64,000 bases of DNA from Amedibacillus dolichus DSM 3991 (GCF_000154285.1 NZ_DS483474.1:62001-126000); one strand, 5' to 3'; positions 33,047 through 41,459 are shown, numbered from the stretch's first letter. The notes: generated from the letters alone by a model not told the origin. Numbers and translations: made by a program.

Positions 33047-33499
33047 TTATTTTTCCATTGCATACTTTTGTACCCATTTATCAAACAATTCCGCATTTAA
33101 CGTTCCATTCATATTGTCATATTGACTCACAATTTTACCATCTTTAACACAAAAAATATTAGGTGTTCCTATATAACTAGGAAACAACTCTCGAATTTCA
33201 TTTTCATCACTTAATTTATTTTTGTCAATGTTCAAATCATATATTGTTACATCATGATCTTGTAAATAATCGCTTATCATCTGGTTCCACTCATGACAGT
33301 ATTTGCAATTATCTCTGGTAACAACTGCTATAAACGTATCCTGATTATTAAACTTAGACTTCATTTCCCTTTGGGTAATTGAAATAACTTCCCCAAAGGG
33401 CGCGCTATTGTTTTTTCGAGACGATAAATACAGCATTCCACAGATGGTAAACACAACAAAGAGGATTGATAAGCAATGCTTTTTTTTCCATTTCCTCAT
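33047..33499 (-). CDS. Membrane-anchored thioredoxin-like protein
   Basis: 150 residues from ATG 33499 (GAGAGGG upstream; a TTG at 33517 is less likely). One N-terminal membrane helix, then an extracytoplasmic thioredoxin fold with the redox motif CKYC in TRDNCKYCHEWNQ (about residue 68) and a cis-proline-like YIGTPNIFCVKDGK near residue 112. Likely a thiol oxidoreductase acting outside the membrane. It is the last gene of a four-gene unit, one with a lipoprotein and two paralogous membrane proteins; whether these carry disulfides is not clear (two have an NPCYF motif with one conserved Cys). Confidence 0.75.
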   Translation of the reverse strand: MRKWKKKHCLSILFVVFTICGMLYLSSRKNNSAPFGEVISITQREMKSKFNNQDTFIAVVTRDNCKYCHEWNQMISDYLQDHDVTIYDLNIDKNKLSDENEIRELFPSYIGTPNIFCVKDGKIVSQYDNMNGTLNAELFDKWVQKYAMEK

Positions 33500-33517
33500 A
33501 CTATCCCTCTCAATCAA

Positions 33518-34060
33518 TTATTTTTTAAATACCTTAGGTATTTCATAGGTTAGCTTATAATCAAATTCAACTTGTTCTTCTTCCAACTTATTATCCTCAT
33601 CATAATAGAAATGAAAATAATCAGGGTTCTTTTCATCATCTTTTACAATAGAAAACAAGTAGAATTGAAGCGAGCCATTGGGTCCTATTTCATCCCAAAA
33701 ATAACTCTCTATCTCATTGATCAGAACTAATTTTGCAGGCAATAAACCCTTAGCGTTGCTCCCATTAACTTTTATATTCTTTAAATTAAACGTAGATTTC
33801 CCAAGATTTTTAAGTGTTCCGGTTAATACATAATAATGGTATCCTTCTTTTTCTTTATAATGTGGATAATATCCTTGAGGTTTCTGCGGTTTCACCTCTT
33901 TTTGTATCTTCGCTGAATGAAAATCCATCTCTAAATCTGTAACAACAATCGTCTTACTGCTAACAACATCACTCTCTTTTGCACTCCATTCGTTATCTGA
34001 ACAGCCTGCAATTGCAATAAAGAAAACACATACCATACTTAAATTTCTTATCTTCTTCAT
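33518..34060 (-). CDS. Lipoprotein of unknown function (FxLYD/DUF4352-like)
   Basis: 180 residues from ATG 34060. A type II signal peptide ends in the lipobox IAIAGC (about residue 20). The mature part has YYVLTGTLKNLGKSTFNLKN (about 90-110), the pattern of small immunoglobulin-like FxLYD domains, and a lysine-rich tail. The gene overlaps the preceding coding unit by only its start region (1-nt gap to the stop at 34062) and precedes the thioredoxin-like gene by 18 nt. No defined role; likely on the outer face of the membrane. Confidence 0.7.
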   Translation of the reverse strand: MKKIRNLSMVCVFFIAIAGCSDNEWSAKESDVVSSKTIVVTDLEMDFHSAKIQKEVKPQKPQGYYPHYKEKEGYHYYVLTGTLKNLGKSTFNLKNIKVNGSNAKGLLPAKLVLINEIESYFWDEIGPNGSLQFYLFSIVKDDEKNPDYFHFYYDEDNKLEEEQVEFDYKLTYEIPKVFKK

Positions 34061-34061
34061 G

Positions 34062-34823
34062 TCATTCAACCTTCAAAGTTGATTCTATTTCTCCGCCATT
34101 TAAAGCTACGCTTGGATCATCTAAACTTCCGCTTTCTACCTTGATCGTAATAGGATATGTTCCTATTTTTAATTTTTCTTTAATTTCAATTTCAACTACT
34201 GCAGTACCCGGCTCTATCCACTTACTCTCATAAATCGTCTTTTTTGATTCTTTCAACACAATCTTATATTTAAAATAACAAGGATTTCCTTCCGGATTTA
34301 CTAAACCAACCGAAATTGTATTAGAATTATGATTCGTTTTTAGTTGATTGAAAACCGGTATCATGATCTCTTGAGGATTATCATTTTTCATGCCATTCGG
34401 CATTTGATAGGATATCGCAGCTTCATCTAAATCTACGGTATTCTGATGACTTAGAAAATACCAACCCCCTATAAGCAACCCAATTAAAAGCAGTAAGGGA
34501 ATCAAAAACAATAAAATCCTTCTCTTTTTCCTAATAATGCGTAAAAAACCTTTTTCTCCATCTTCATTAACACAAGGAATGTAACCAATCACCATCTTAG
34601 TAGATATTGATTCATCTATCGCATTCAGCTTCAGTTTTCTACCGCAATACGATAAAAAACTACCATTTGTCTTTTTCTTATCCAATGCAACATCAGCAAA
34701 TAGCATAGGTGCATCCACCCCATTAGCAATCAAATCTTCTTGAGACAAATACGGCCACTCTCGCTTATGATCATCTTTCCATTTTTTTAAACAAGATTCT
34801 ATCTCTCTATATTCATATTTCAT
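34062..34823 (-). CDS. Bitopic membrane protein of unknown function, paralog 2
   Basis: 253 residues, not recognised. N-terminal cytosolic part of about 105 residues (REWPYLSQEDLIANG, then VIGYIPCVNED), one membrane helix (ILLFLIPLLLLIGLLIGGWY), then an extracellular beta domain of about 120 residues with NPEGNPCYFKYKIVL, SKWIEPGTAVV and a C-terminal LNGGEIESTLKVE. Each of these blocks has a counterpart in the next gene upstream, so the two are tandem duplicates. Start ATG 34823 follows AGGAGGA. Cell-envelope role likely, function unknown. Confidence 0.72.
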   Translation of the reverse strand: MKYEYREIESCLKKWKDDHKREWPYLSQEDLIANGVDAPMLFADVALDKKKTNGSFLSYCGRKLKLNAIDESISTKMVIGYIPCVNEDGEKGFLRIIRKKRRILLFLIPLLLLIGLLIGGWYFLSHQNTVDLDEAAISYQMPNGMKNDNPQEIMIPVFNQLKTNHNSNTISVGLVNPEGNPCYFKYKIVLKESKKTIYESKWIEPGTAVVEIEIKEKLKIGTYPITIKVESGSLDDPSVALNGGEIESTLKVE

Positions 34824-34826
34824 ACA

Positions 34827-35591
34827 TCATTCCTCCTCTACTACTAATGTCACATCCATTTCCCCACCATTCATTTTAACCGAATGGTCTTGTAGTGAAT
34901 ATGTCTCTACAATAATGAGCGATGGATAACTACCTTTCTCTAATTTTCTATTCACTTTAAATCCCGGAATTGCCGTTCCTGGTTCTATAAGCTTTGAACG
35001 ATAAATTTCCTCATCTCTCTCTTTTAAAATAATACGATAGCCAAAATAACACGGATTTCCTTTCGGATTTGCCAAATTTATTGTAGACTTCATAGTCTTT
35101 GAATCTACATGTATAGTCCCAAATAAAGGAATCGAAATATTCTTTGGATCTTTATTTTCTAATCCCTCAATGTGATACGAAATAGCACTATCATCTAAAC
35201 TAGGCTCATCTTGTTTCCAAATATCTCTACCGACAAATAAACCTGTTCCTATTAAAAGAAGCATCAAAAGCAAAAAAAGAAACTTCTTATTTGATCTTTT
35301 AATGATTCGAATATATGCATCACTAAAATCATTTGATTCCACTGCAATATACCCTAAACAATATTCATTCGATCTTAATTTTGGAATATATGGTGCTACA
35401 TCAATACATTGATCGTGATATTGCAGTGTAAACTGACTTTCTTTCCGACTCCCTACATCTCCGATGATTCTATACCCCCCATTAGGATATATGTGATCCA
35501 TCTGATCATTACTGATATAGGGCCATGATTGATGATTTACATCTACCCAAGAATCCTTACTGTTACTCGTTTCTTTAAGCTTATAAAACAT
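34827..35591 (-). CDS. Bitopic membrane protein of unknown function, paralog 1
   Basis: 254 residues from ATG 35591 (AGGAGG seven bases upstream; GTG at 35597 is too close to it). Same three-part layout as its neighbour: SWPYISNDQMDHIYPNG in a soluble N-terminal domain, a helix (KFLFLLLMLLLIGTGLFVG), then an extracellular domain with NPKGNPCYFGYRIILK, SKLIEPGTAIP and MNGGEMDVTLVVEEE. It stands just after a truncated gene fragment and hairpin, so the original first gene of this operon may be lost. Function unknown. Confidence 0.72.
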   Translation of the reverse strand: MFYKLKETSNSKDSWVDVNHQSWPYISNDQMDHIYPNGGYRIIGDVGSRKESQFTLQYHDQCIDVAPYIPKLRSNEYCLGYIAVESNDFSDAYIRIIKRSNKKFLFLLLMLLLIGTGLFVGRDIWKQDEPSLDDSAISYHIEGLENKDPKNISIPLFGTIHVDSKTMKSTINLANPKGNPCYFGYRIILKERDEEIYRSKLIEPGTAIPGFKVNRKLEKGSYPSLIIVETYSLQDHSVKMNGGEMDVTLVVEEE

Positions 35592-35607
35592 TCTCACACC
35601 TCCTAAA

Positions 35608-35641
35608 AATGGTTCAATGACATTACAGCCATTGAACCATT
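35608..35641. terminator. Hairpin upstream of the envelope locus
   Basis: AATGGTTCAATG (35608-35619) and CATTGAACCATT (35630-35641) form a perfect 12-bp stem with a 10-nt loop, followed on the minus strand by TTTTTA and the ribosome site of the next gene. A terminator or attenuator after the gene whose 3' end remains at 35678. Confidence 0.7.
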
Positions 35642-35677
35642 ATTGCCCTATGGGCTATATAATTTATTTAAATTCGA

Positions 35678-35809
35678 TTATTTCACTTGAGTTAATCCAT
35701 CACCACTTAAACTAGTTACTTTGAATGTTAAAGTATCTGTAAAACGAGAGCCAGGTTTTTCATTCTCTACAATTTTATCCAATTTTTTCCATTTTTTTAT
35801 TTCTTCTTT
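35678..35809 (-). pseudogene. 3' fragment of a gene for a probable secreted or pilin-like protein
   Basis: The frame ending at TAA 35678-35680 reads VENEKPGSRFTDTLTFKV then TSLSGDGLTQVK. It has no start and is cut off by the decayed recombinase gene, with which it overlaps. The TDTLTFKVT style resembles C-terminal beta strands of Gram-positive surface proteins, but 40 residues do not allow assignment. It lies upstream of, and in the same direction as, the envelope locus, and was possibly its first gene. Confidence 0.45.
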
Positions 35810-36325
35810 CTACCCATTTCGTGAATGTGTTATGATTAGTATTCAACTGTTTTGCAGCTTCTCTTTTACTTATTTTATGTTCTGCTCACAAATTGTACAC
35901 TTCATTAAAATTTTGATGCCCTTTGCTTAATATTCTCCCGCTCGATTTGTGCTACATATGAGAGAATCTGTATTACTAACCCTGATATCAATTTCCTCGT
36001 TAAATCATTTGTTTCCACACGAGTATCTAGTAAAGGGCAATCAAGTACGATAATATCAACATTTCTTTCTTTCGTTAAATATCTCCATTGCTCCATAATT
36101 TCATCGTAATTTCTTCCAAACCTATCAATTGATTTAATGTAAACTTCATCTCCCTCCAGCAATTTTTTCACCATCCTTTGATAATTTTTTTCTTTCAAGA
36201 TTTTTCCCAGACTGCTTATCCACAAACATATTCTTATCTTCGATTTTTAATTGCCTAAGTGACTCCACTTGTCTGTCGATATTTTGATCTTTACTTGATA
36301 CTCGTATATATCCATATTTTTTCAC
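35775..36325 (-). pseudogene. Decayed serine recombinase (resolvase/invertase family)
   Basis: It starts at GTG 36325 after AGGAGAGGTTT. Resolvase catalytic Ser in YIRVSSKDQNIDRQVESLRQ, then SGKN; the frame shifts at a 7-A run (36185-36191). The second frame continues VYIKSIDRFGRNYDEI, DTRVETNDLT and LSYVAQIERENIKQR. After further damage near 35920, the C-terminal HTH is readable as ISKREAAKQLNTNHNTFTKW. At least two frameshifts plus stops make it non-functional unless rescued. It is related to Tn3-type resolvases and Pin invertases. Confidence 0.8.
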
Positions 36326-36938
36326 AATAAACCTCTCCTTATGTTCTTATACTTTTTCAAATATTTTTCTGTCAAACTTAGATTATAATAAATTATTATG
36401 AAAAATCACCTAAACAACATGTCATTCTTTTTTCATTCATATAATGGGGATTCTACTAGAATCAGTGGTAGCTTAGTCAAATACTTAGTGAAAATCAACA
36501 AAAAAAGAGCTATAACAATTAAAATAGCTCTAAATATAAAGAACAGGATTGTCTAATCGTTAGTGATATGATGTCACTATAATAGATAGTGTAAATAATT
36601 TAATGCTAGTATAAAATTTTATATTAAGAAGAAAAATTTTAAGCATTGTAAAAAATATTTGGATAGTTAAAATCAAATATTTCTTTAGACAAAGAAATAA
36701 ATATGGCAGATGGAGTTGTTAGTAATTGGACAAAACAATATAAGATATATAATAAAACTGTATATCCTGACCATATACTTATCAGTAACTGCGCTGCTTT
36801 CCCTTCCAATCGAATGTTTTAGCATTCATTAGAATCAGCTTTTTTGCTTGCCAAATCTTTCAATGCATCCTCATCTACTTCATATTTTTCTTTATTTACA
36901 CTTTAATAACAAAGGAAAATAAAAAAAGCGCCGCAGCG
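36326..36938. other. 613-bp gap with gene debris
   Basis: No intact gene seen. A minus-strand terminator is present at 36498-36531 (AGAGCTAT / ATAGCTCT stem with a T7 tract). A 15-bp palindrome, GATTCTA-C-TAGAATC, is at 36449-36463. Two short open stretches (plus strand ending at 36820; minus strand ending near 36824 with VNKEKYEVDEDALKDL) may be remnants but are too short to assign. Confidence 0.5.
36498..36531 (-). terminator. Orphan terminator
   Basis: On the minus strand AGAGCTAT, a 10-nt loop, ATAGCTCT, then TTTTTTT. No intact gene ends at it, consistent with a lost gene in this gap. Confidence 0.7.
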
Positions 36939-36940
36939 CT
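36918..36940 (-). terminator. Terminator of the hisJ-like gene
   Basis: Minus strand: AGCGC-TGCG-GCGCT followed by TTTTTTATTTT. The first arm overlaps the TAG stop codon of the gene ending at 36939. Confidence 0.85.
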
Positions 36941-37736
36941 AAATCTTCTTATCAAATGATAAATCCTCTACAAAGGTTAATGGCAAGTCATAAATGACCT
37001 CTTGATTTACGATGTCATAGCATTTTTGATCACTATATTTCTGAGGAAAATGTGCATCAAGCCCATAAATAACCCGAACATCATATTGCGCGGCAATCTC
37101 CCAAAAGTGACGATACGGATACAAATAACGTGTTTCCTTTCCTCGCTTGCATTTTCCATACTTCACTCCGTTTAAATTTACCTCTAGTAACACCTGATGA
37201 TCCTGTGCCGCTTTACATATATCGTGTGCTACCTTTTCACAGGTCGCAGTCCACTCCTCTTTGCCATACATGAACAAATCCGGATGCGCCAAAATATCCG
37301 GCAATCCTTTTTCAATTGCTTCAACTACCAGCTTGCCATATAATTCGGTATCCTCATCTCGATAATTCTTATAGAAATCAAGAGCAAAAAGACCACGATC
37401 ATGCTGTCCTAAGATGAGATAATCTACCCGATTTTTCATATCCCACAAATACTCCTCAAAATCCGGATAATATTCAAATTCCAAACCGATGCGAATTTCG
37501 ATATCCTTTGCATATTTTTGTTGCAACCGCTGAATGCTTTCCACATATTCCTCAAATTCATCTTCATGCATCCGATCCGTTTCTAAATAACCGTTAGGAT
37601 AGGGTATATGGTCAGATACTCCAATCTTTCGATATCCGTTTCGAATTGCTTCAACAACATATTCTTCATCTTCACCAATCGCATGACCACAGCGTTTGGT
37701 ATGTGCATGATAATTAAAGCTTTGCACCTTCACCAT
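36939..37736 (-). CDS. PHP-domain histidinol-phosphatase family protein (HisJ-like)
   Basis: 265 residues. PHP metal-site motifs: FNYHAHTKRCGHA (about residues 7-19), GVSDHIPY (about 40), RIGLEFEYYPD (about 82), and ILAHPDLF (about 170), GLDAHFP (about 230). HisJ removes phosphate from histidinol phosphate, but many PHP proteins act on other phosphates and no his genes are nearby. I kept ATG 37736 although an AGGAGG abuts it; GTG 37727 has a better spacing and would shorten the product by three residues. Follows yitT by 5 nt. Confidence 0.8.
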   Translation of the reverse strand: MVKVQSFNYHAHTKRCGHAIGEDEEYVVEAIRNGYRKIGVSDHIPYPNGYLETDRMHEDEFEEYVESIQRLQQKYAKDIEIRIGLEFEYYPDFEEYLWDMKNRVDYLILGQHDRGLFALDFYKNYRDEDTELYGKLVVEAIEKGLPDILAHPDLFMYGKEEWTATCEKVAHDICKAAQDHQVLLEVNLNGVKYGKCKRGKETRYLYPYRHFWEIAAQYDVRVIYGLDAHFPQKYSDQKCYDIVNQEVIYDLPLTFVEDLSFDKKI

Positions 37737-37741
37737 CCTCC

Positions 37742-38617
37742 TTACAATTCTTCCTCGTAGCTAAAGCCAAGTCCTTGAACCTCATTGGCATTCATAACAA
37801 TGACAAAGGCTTCGGAATCAATATGTGCCACCATTTTTTGCAGTTCCGGAAGCTGCTTATTAACAACAACTACCATAAGAACCGGCTTTTGTTGTTGCGA
37901 ATATCCACCTACGGCTTGAATGATCGTTGTTCCTCGCTCTAAGCTTTCATGAATCTTATCCATGATTTCCGCATAGTGATCGGAAATAATCATTACATTT
38001 TTTGCATCATGCCCACCAATCAGCATTGTTTTATTGATCATAAAACTACTTACCCATACGGATAAAATACCTGTTAAAGCTGCTTGTAAGCCATAGGTAG
38101 CAGCACCTAATAACACCGTTAACGCATCTACGATCATAACAAGGGTAGGTAATGGAATGTGGGTATATTTATTGATTACCAATGGAGGAATATCCATACC
38201 ACCGGTACTGGCACCGGTACGAAAAACGCAGCCTATCCCAATCCCCATCAAAGCGCCTCCGTAAATCGTTGCCAAATATTTATCCATGATAAAAGTGTCG
38301 GCAGGGATATAGTTTTCCGCAAGATAAGAAAACAAGGAAAGCATTACCGGATAACAAATCGTGCTTAAAATCGTTTTCATCGCAAACTTTTTCCCTAGGA
38401 TAAGCACCCCTACGATAAACAATCCAATCGTTCCGATATTGATCATCAGCTCCGGCGATAGCGGAATCAGCTTCTGCAAGGCAACGGCAACACCGGGAAG
38501 ACCTCCGGTTAATACATTATTGGGTAAAACAAACCATGCAACGCCGGCTGATAATGCAATATTACCGGCTAGAATCCATAGAAGATCCCTCATAAGCTCT
38601 TTATTACTTAGCTTCAT
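37742..38617 (-). CDS. YitT-family membrane protein with DUF2179 domain
   Basis: 291 residues from ATG 38617 (GAAGGAATTGT). Five or six membrane helices in the first about 200 residues with FVLPNNVLTGGLPG, and FRTGASTGGMDI near residue 140. A soluble C-terminal DUF2179 domain (AEIMDKIHESLERGTTI, then SEAFVIVMNANEVQGLGF) follows. The transported substrate of YitT proteins is not established. Its first codons overlap the end of the small cysteine-rich frame at 38604-38822. Confidence 0.85.
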   Translation of the reverse strand: MKLSNKELMRDLLWILAGNIALSAGVAWFVLPNNVLTGGLPGVAVALQKLIPLSPELMINIGTIGLFIVGVLILGKKFAMKTILSTICYPVMLSLFSYLAENYIPADTFIMDKYLATIYGGALMGIGIGCVFRTGASTGGMDIPPLVINKYTHIPLPTLVMIVDALTVLLGAATYGLQAALTGILSVWVSSFMINKTMLIGGHDAKNVMIISDHYAEIMDKIHESLERGTTIIQAVGGYSQQQKPVLMVVVVNKQLPELQKMVAHIDSEAFVIVMNANEVQGLGFSYEEEL

Positions 38618-38822
38618 ACAATTCCTTCTCTCTGCTATATATTTTATTATACCATTTTTTAACGCTTTCATAAATTACCTTTTCAATTCCTTGGTGGCAA
38701 AGAGAACAGAAATTTGTATTCTTACTTTCAAATTGTATTTTATTACAATCTGCATACAAACCACCAAATAGCTGTGAGCCAACATTAGCCATAGCATTAC
38801 AAAATCTGCATTTCGCCTACAT
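38604..38822 (-). pseudogene. Small cysteine-rich reading frame with TAG as codon 2
   Basis: An ATG at 38822 follows AAGGAAGG at a normal distance, but the next codon is TAG (38817-38819). Beyond it the frame stays open for 70 codons and shows paired cysteines (CRFC, a Cys at about 26, CSLC) as in a small zinc-ribbon protein. It ends at 38604, inside the first codons of yitT. The next in-frame ATG (38792) lacks a ribosome site and would miss CRFC. I read it as a small gene inactivated at codon 2, or as a start-stop leader of yitT. Confidence 0.4.
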
Positions 38823-38859
38823 AGCAAAGCCTTCCTTTGATCGCAAGCAGTATATTATT

Positions 38860-38892
38860 CAAAATAAAAAGAATGCCTCCGATCAGCATTCT
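38860..38892 (-). terminator. Terminator of rqcP
   Basis: Minus strand: AGAATGC (38886-38892), loop, GCATTCT (38870-38876), then TTTTATTTTG. The stem lies across the last codons of rqcP. Confidence 0.8.
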
Positions 38893-39167
38893 CTATCCAC
38901 TAAGCTATCCTTTTTGATTAGCTTTTCCTCAACAACCTCAAACATCAAAGCCGCATCATTCTTATTCACTTGCTTTGGTAAAGCCAATACGCGCACCGTT
39001 AATTCACGATAACCGAAGATAACCTTTACAATATCTCCGATTTTTACATCAGTTGCCGGTTTGGCGACACGTCCATTGACATAAACACGCTCATTATCCG
39101 CCAGCTCCTTAGAAACACTTCTGCGCTTCAAAATGCGAGCTGTTTTTAAATATTTATCCAATCGCAT
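38883..39167 (-). CDS. rqcP: S4-domain RNA-binding protein RqcP (YabO family)
   Basis: 94 residues. The S4 domain is at residues 1-60: MRLDKYLKTARILKRRS, then VYVNGRVAKPATDVKIGDI. The protein stabilises stalled 50S-tRNA complexes during RqcH-dependent alanine tailing in ribosome rescue (family knowledge). Length matches B. subtilis YabO. It follows spoVT by 27 nt, as in the spoVT-yabMNO neighbourhood of Bacillus, with yabM and yabN missing here. Confidence 0.88.
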   Translation of the reverse strand: MRLDKYLKTARILKRRSVSKELADNERVYVNGRVAKPATDVKIGDIVKVIFGYRELTVRVLALPKQVNKNDAALMFEVVEEKLIKKDSLVDREC

Positions 39168-39194
39168 AGTTTCACCTCACCGATAGTTTACCAT

Positions 39195-39689
39195 TTATTG
39201 CATTTGTTGGCGAGCTAAAAGTTGTGCAAATGCCTCCATAGCCGCATATTCCTCCTCCTTTACCTCTCTTTTCTCCAATAAGACCACAAATGCTCCATAC
39301 CAATCCCCATAGGCAGTAATCGGATAAATAATCCCCTTATGTAGCTTATCCATATCTTGAAAAACCTGTTTACCTTCAAAATGACATACGCGATGAACAT
39401 GCGTAAGCCGTACAAATTCCTCCTGCAAATGATACTGGTTTCTCTGTAACCATTCTTCTTGGATAAATAATACTGTATTTTGATACATTGCTTGTAAGGT
39501 TTCACACATAATACAGATTTCCTCAATATTTTTTGACATAACATCGAACTTTTGTATTAAAATCCGATCGTTTTCTGTGAAAAACTCAATCGAATCGCCT
39601 TCCTTCAAACGATATTGCTTACGAATTTCTTTCGGTATTACAAGCCTGCCTAAATCGTCCAATCGACGCACGATACCAGTTGCTTTCAT
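39195..39689 (-). CDS. spoVT: Stage V sporulation regulator SpoVT
   Basis: 164 residues from ATG 39689 (AAAGGAAGTGTTGTG). The N-terminal swapped-hairpin AbrB domain is MKATGIVRRLDDLGRLVIPK through about residue 50, followed by a GAF-like domain (ICIMCETLQAMYQNT onward). SpoVT tunes forespore gene expression, so its presence suggests sporulation ability or ancestry. A sequence resembling a forespore sigma-factor promoter is at 39713-39742. Confidence 0.88.
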   Translation of the reverse strand: MKATGIVRRLDDLGRLVIPKEIRKQYRLKEGDSIEFFTENDRILIQKFDVMSKNIEEICIMCETLQAMYQNTVLFIQEEWLQRNQYHLQEEFVRLTHVHRVCHFEGKQVFQDMDKLHKGIIYPITAYGDWYGAFVVLLEKREVKEEEYAAMEAFAQLLARQQMQ

Positions 39690-39712
39690 CACAACACTTC
39701 CTTTACTAAAGA

Positions 39713-39742
39713 TAGTATTGACAAGCACATTATCAAATATAC
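39713..39742 (-). promoter_or_regulatory. Possible forespore-type promoter of spoVT
   Basis: Minus strand: GTATA (39742-39738), 18 nt, AATACTA (39719-39713). This fits the sigma-G/F pattern GHATR and CATNNTA with one mismatch in the -10. Both parts are AT-rich, so chance occurrence is possible. Confidence 0.35.
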
Positions 39743-39866
39743 CGGCAGGTATGCAAAAAAAGTATAGGCGATATGAAAAAAGATTTCCGACATGATTGTT
39801 TTCTTTCATGATGGAAATCTTTGTTTTATGTATCCATTATCAAGAGAAAGCCGATACACAGTCTTT

Positions 39867-41459
39867 CTACTTATCCTTTTTATGAATCTTTAACATTTTA
39901 AATAAGAGCCATAAGCCCATTAGGGTTGCACTCATATACCCCATAAAGCCGATCAGTGGGATACCGAATACCTTTGGCTGCATATCGGTAGTACAAAGCA
40001 AGGAGCTTCCTACCAACAATGCCGCAGCTAAAATACATATAATGATACGATTGACCATCTTATCTAATTTCGTAATCGGTTCTTCACTGCCGATAACATT
40101 TAAATTCAGCTTTAATTGTCCCTTCTTTGTCATTTGAAGAATATGTGATAGCTGTACAGGAATATCAAGGCTGTGATAACCGGCATCGTAAAGCTTCTTT
40201 CCCAATGCTTTGATGTCTTTTTTAATTTTTGCACCATCAAAAGAAGAAGCCATGTGATTTGCCGCTATACGAATCATATTGGTAGAATCACTAAGATCCA
40301 TCAATGTGCTTTCCATGGTTACCATACCACGTGCCAGCATACTGACTCCCTTTGGCATAGATATGCCATGCTTATGACAAAGCTTGAAAATATCTTGTAC
40401 CATTACGTCCATTTTAATCTGTGATAATTCCAAGGTTAGATAGGTGTCCATAAATTCTTCCATGTCATTAACAAGCGTAGAATAATCAACGCTGTCCTCG
40501 TGATTTCCAAGCGTTAACACCACATCGGTTAAGCGCGCAACATCATTGGCAACAATCGTTTGCACCGCTTCTTTCATTAACCCTCGATCCTTAGGATCCA
40601 AAATTCCCATCATACCAAAATCAATCCAAATGATTTTGCCATCACGAATACGAAGATTTCCGGAATGTGGATCGGCATGAAAGAATCCATCATCAATGAT
40701 TTGGGTTATATAATTATCTGCCAACTTATCCGCAATTTCTTCACAATCATAACCGGCTTTTTCCAAGGCAGCTTGGTTGCTGATTTCAATTCCGTCAATA
40801 TACTCCATCATCAAAACTCGTGTTGTTGTATATTCACGATAAATCATCGGCGCATCAATGTATTTCAGATCTTCATACGTCTTTTTAAAGCGTATCGCAT
40901 AACCGGCTTCTACCGTAAAATCCATTTCCTGCTTTGCCGCTGCCCAAAATTCATCAAGCACAATATCAATATCCACAACACTGCCTAATATTTCCGATAA
41001 TCGCAAGAGTCTTGATGCCTTGCGTATGAGGGATATATCCCGTTCCATCATCTCGTAGATATGCGGTCTTTGCACCTTTAAAACAACCTGTTCTCCGTTT
41101 TTCAGCGTTGCCTTATGTACCTGAGCAATCGAAGCACTTCCCAACGGATCTTTTTCGATACTAACAAAAACATTTTGAATATCACAGGCATATTCTTCTT
41201 CAATGACCTGTGCAATAGTTTCAAACGGAAGTGGGTTTACATTACTTCTCAGCTTCTTCAATTCTTTACAATAGCGCTGAGAAAACATGTCCTGACGTGT
41301 GGACATGATTTGTCCGATTTTAACAAAGGTCGGTCCTAAATCCTCAATGATAAGTCGCAGCTTTTCTGGTGATAAGCCTTGGGTAATATGATGCTTGCGC
41401 AAAATAGCAACGATTTGCGCAAGCCTCTTTTTGCTGTTTAATGCACCGGCATCACTCAT
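39867..41459 (-). CDS. ABC1/UbiB-family atypical kinase
   Basis: 530 residues. The invariant KxGQ motif is seen in PTFVKIGQIMSTRQD (about residues 49-63), an alanine-rich loop in GSASIAQVHKA replaces the P-loop, and the catalytic loop is DGFFHADPHSGNLRI followed by IDFGMMG. Two C-terminal membrane helices (about 470-525). The family supports quinone or lipid metabolism through an ATPase activity; no quinone genes are adjacent. Starts inside the upstream gene (8-nt overlap). Confidence 0.9.
   Translation of the reverse strand: MSDAGALNSKKRLAQIVAILRKHHITQGLSPEKLRLIIEDLGPTFVKIGQIMSTRQDMFSQRYCKELKKLRSNVNPLPFETIAQVIEEEYACDIQNVFVSIEKDPLGSASIAQVHKATLKNGEQVVLKVQRPHIYEMMERDISLIRKASRLLRLSEILGSVVDIDIVLDEFWAAAKQEMDFTVEAGYAIRFKKTYEDLKYIDAPMIYREYTTTRVLMMEYIDGIEISNQAALEKAGYDCEEIADKLADNYITQIIDDGFFHADPHSGNLRIRDGKIIWIDFGMMGILDPKDRGLMKEAVQTIVANDVARLTDVVLTLGNHEDSVDYSTLVNDMEEFMDTYLTLELSQIKMDVMVQDIFKLCHKHGISMPKGVSMLARGMVTMESTLMDLSDSTNMIRIAANHMASSFDGAKIKKDIKALGKKLYDAGYHSLDIPVQLSHILQMTKKGQLKLNLNVIGSEEPITKLDKMVNRIIICILAAALLVGSSLLCTTDMQPKVFGIPLIGFMGYMSATLMGLWLLFKMLKIHKKDK

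Noticed and set aside
36703-36820. Short plus-strand frame with a DGVVSNW segment, possibly an HTH protein
   Set aside because: About 50 codons without a ribosome site or clear family match; listed only as debris in the gap.
36939-37736. Histidine biosynthesis role for the PHP phosphatase
   Set aside because: No other his genes are present in the window and PHP phosphatases act on various substrates, so only the family is stated.
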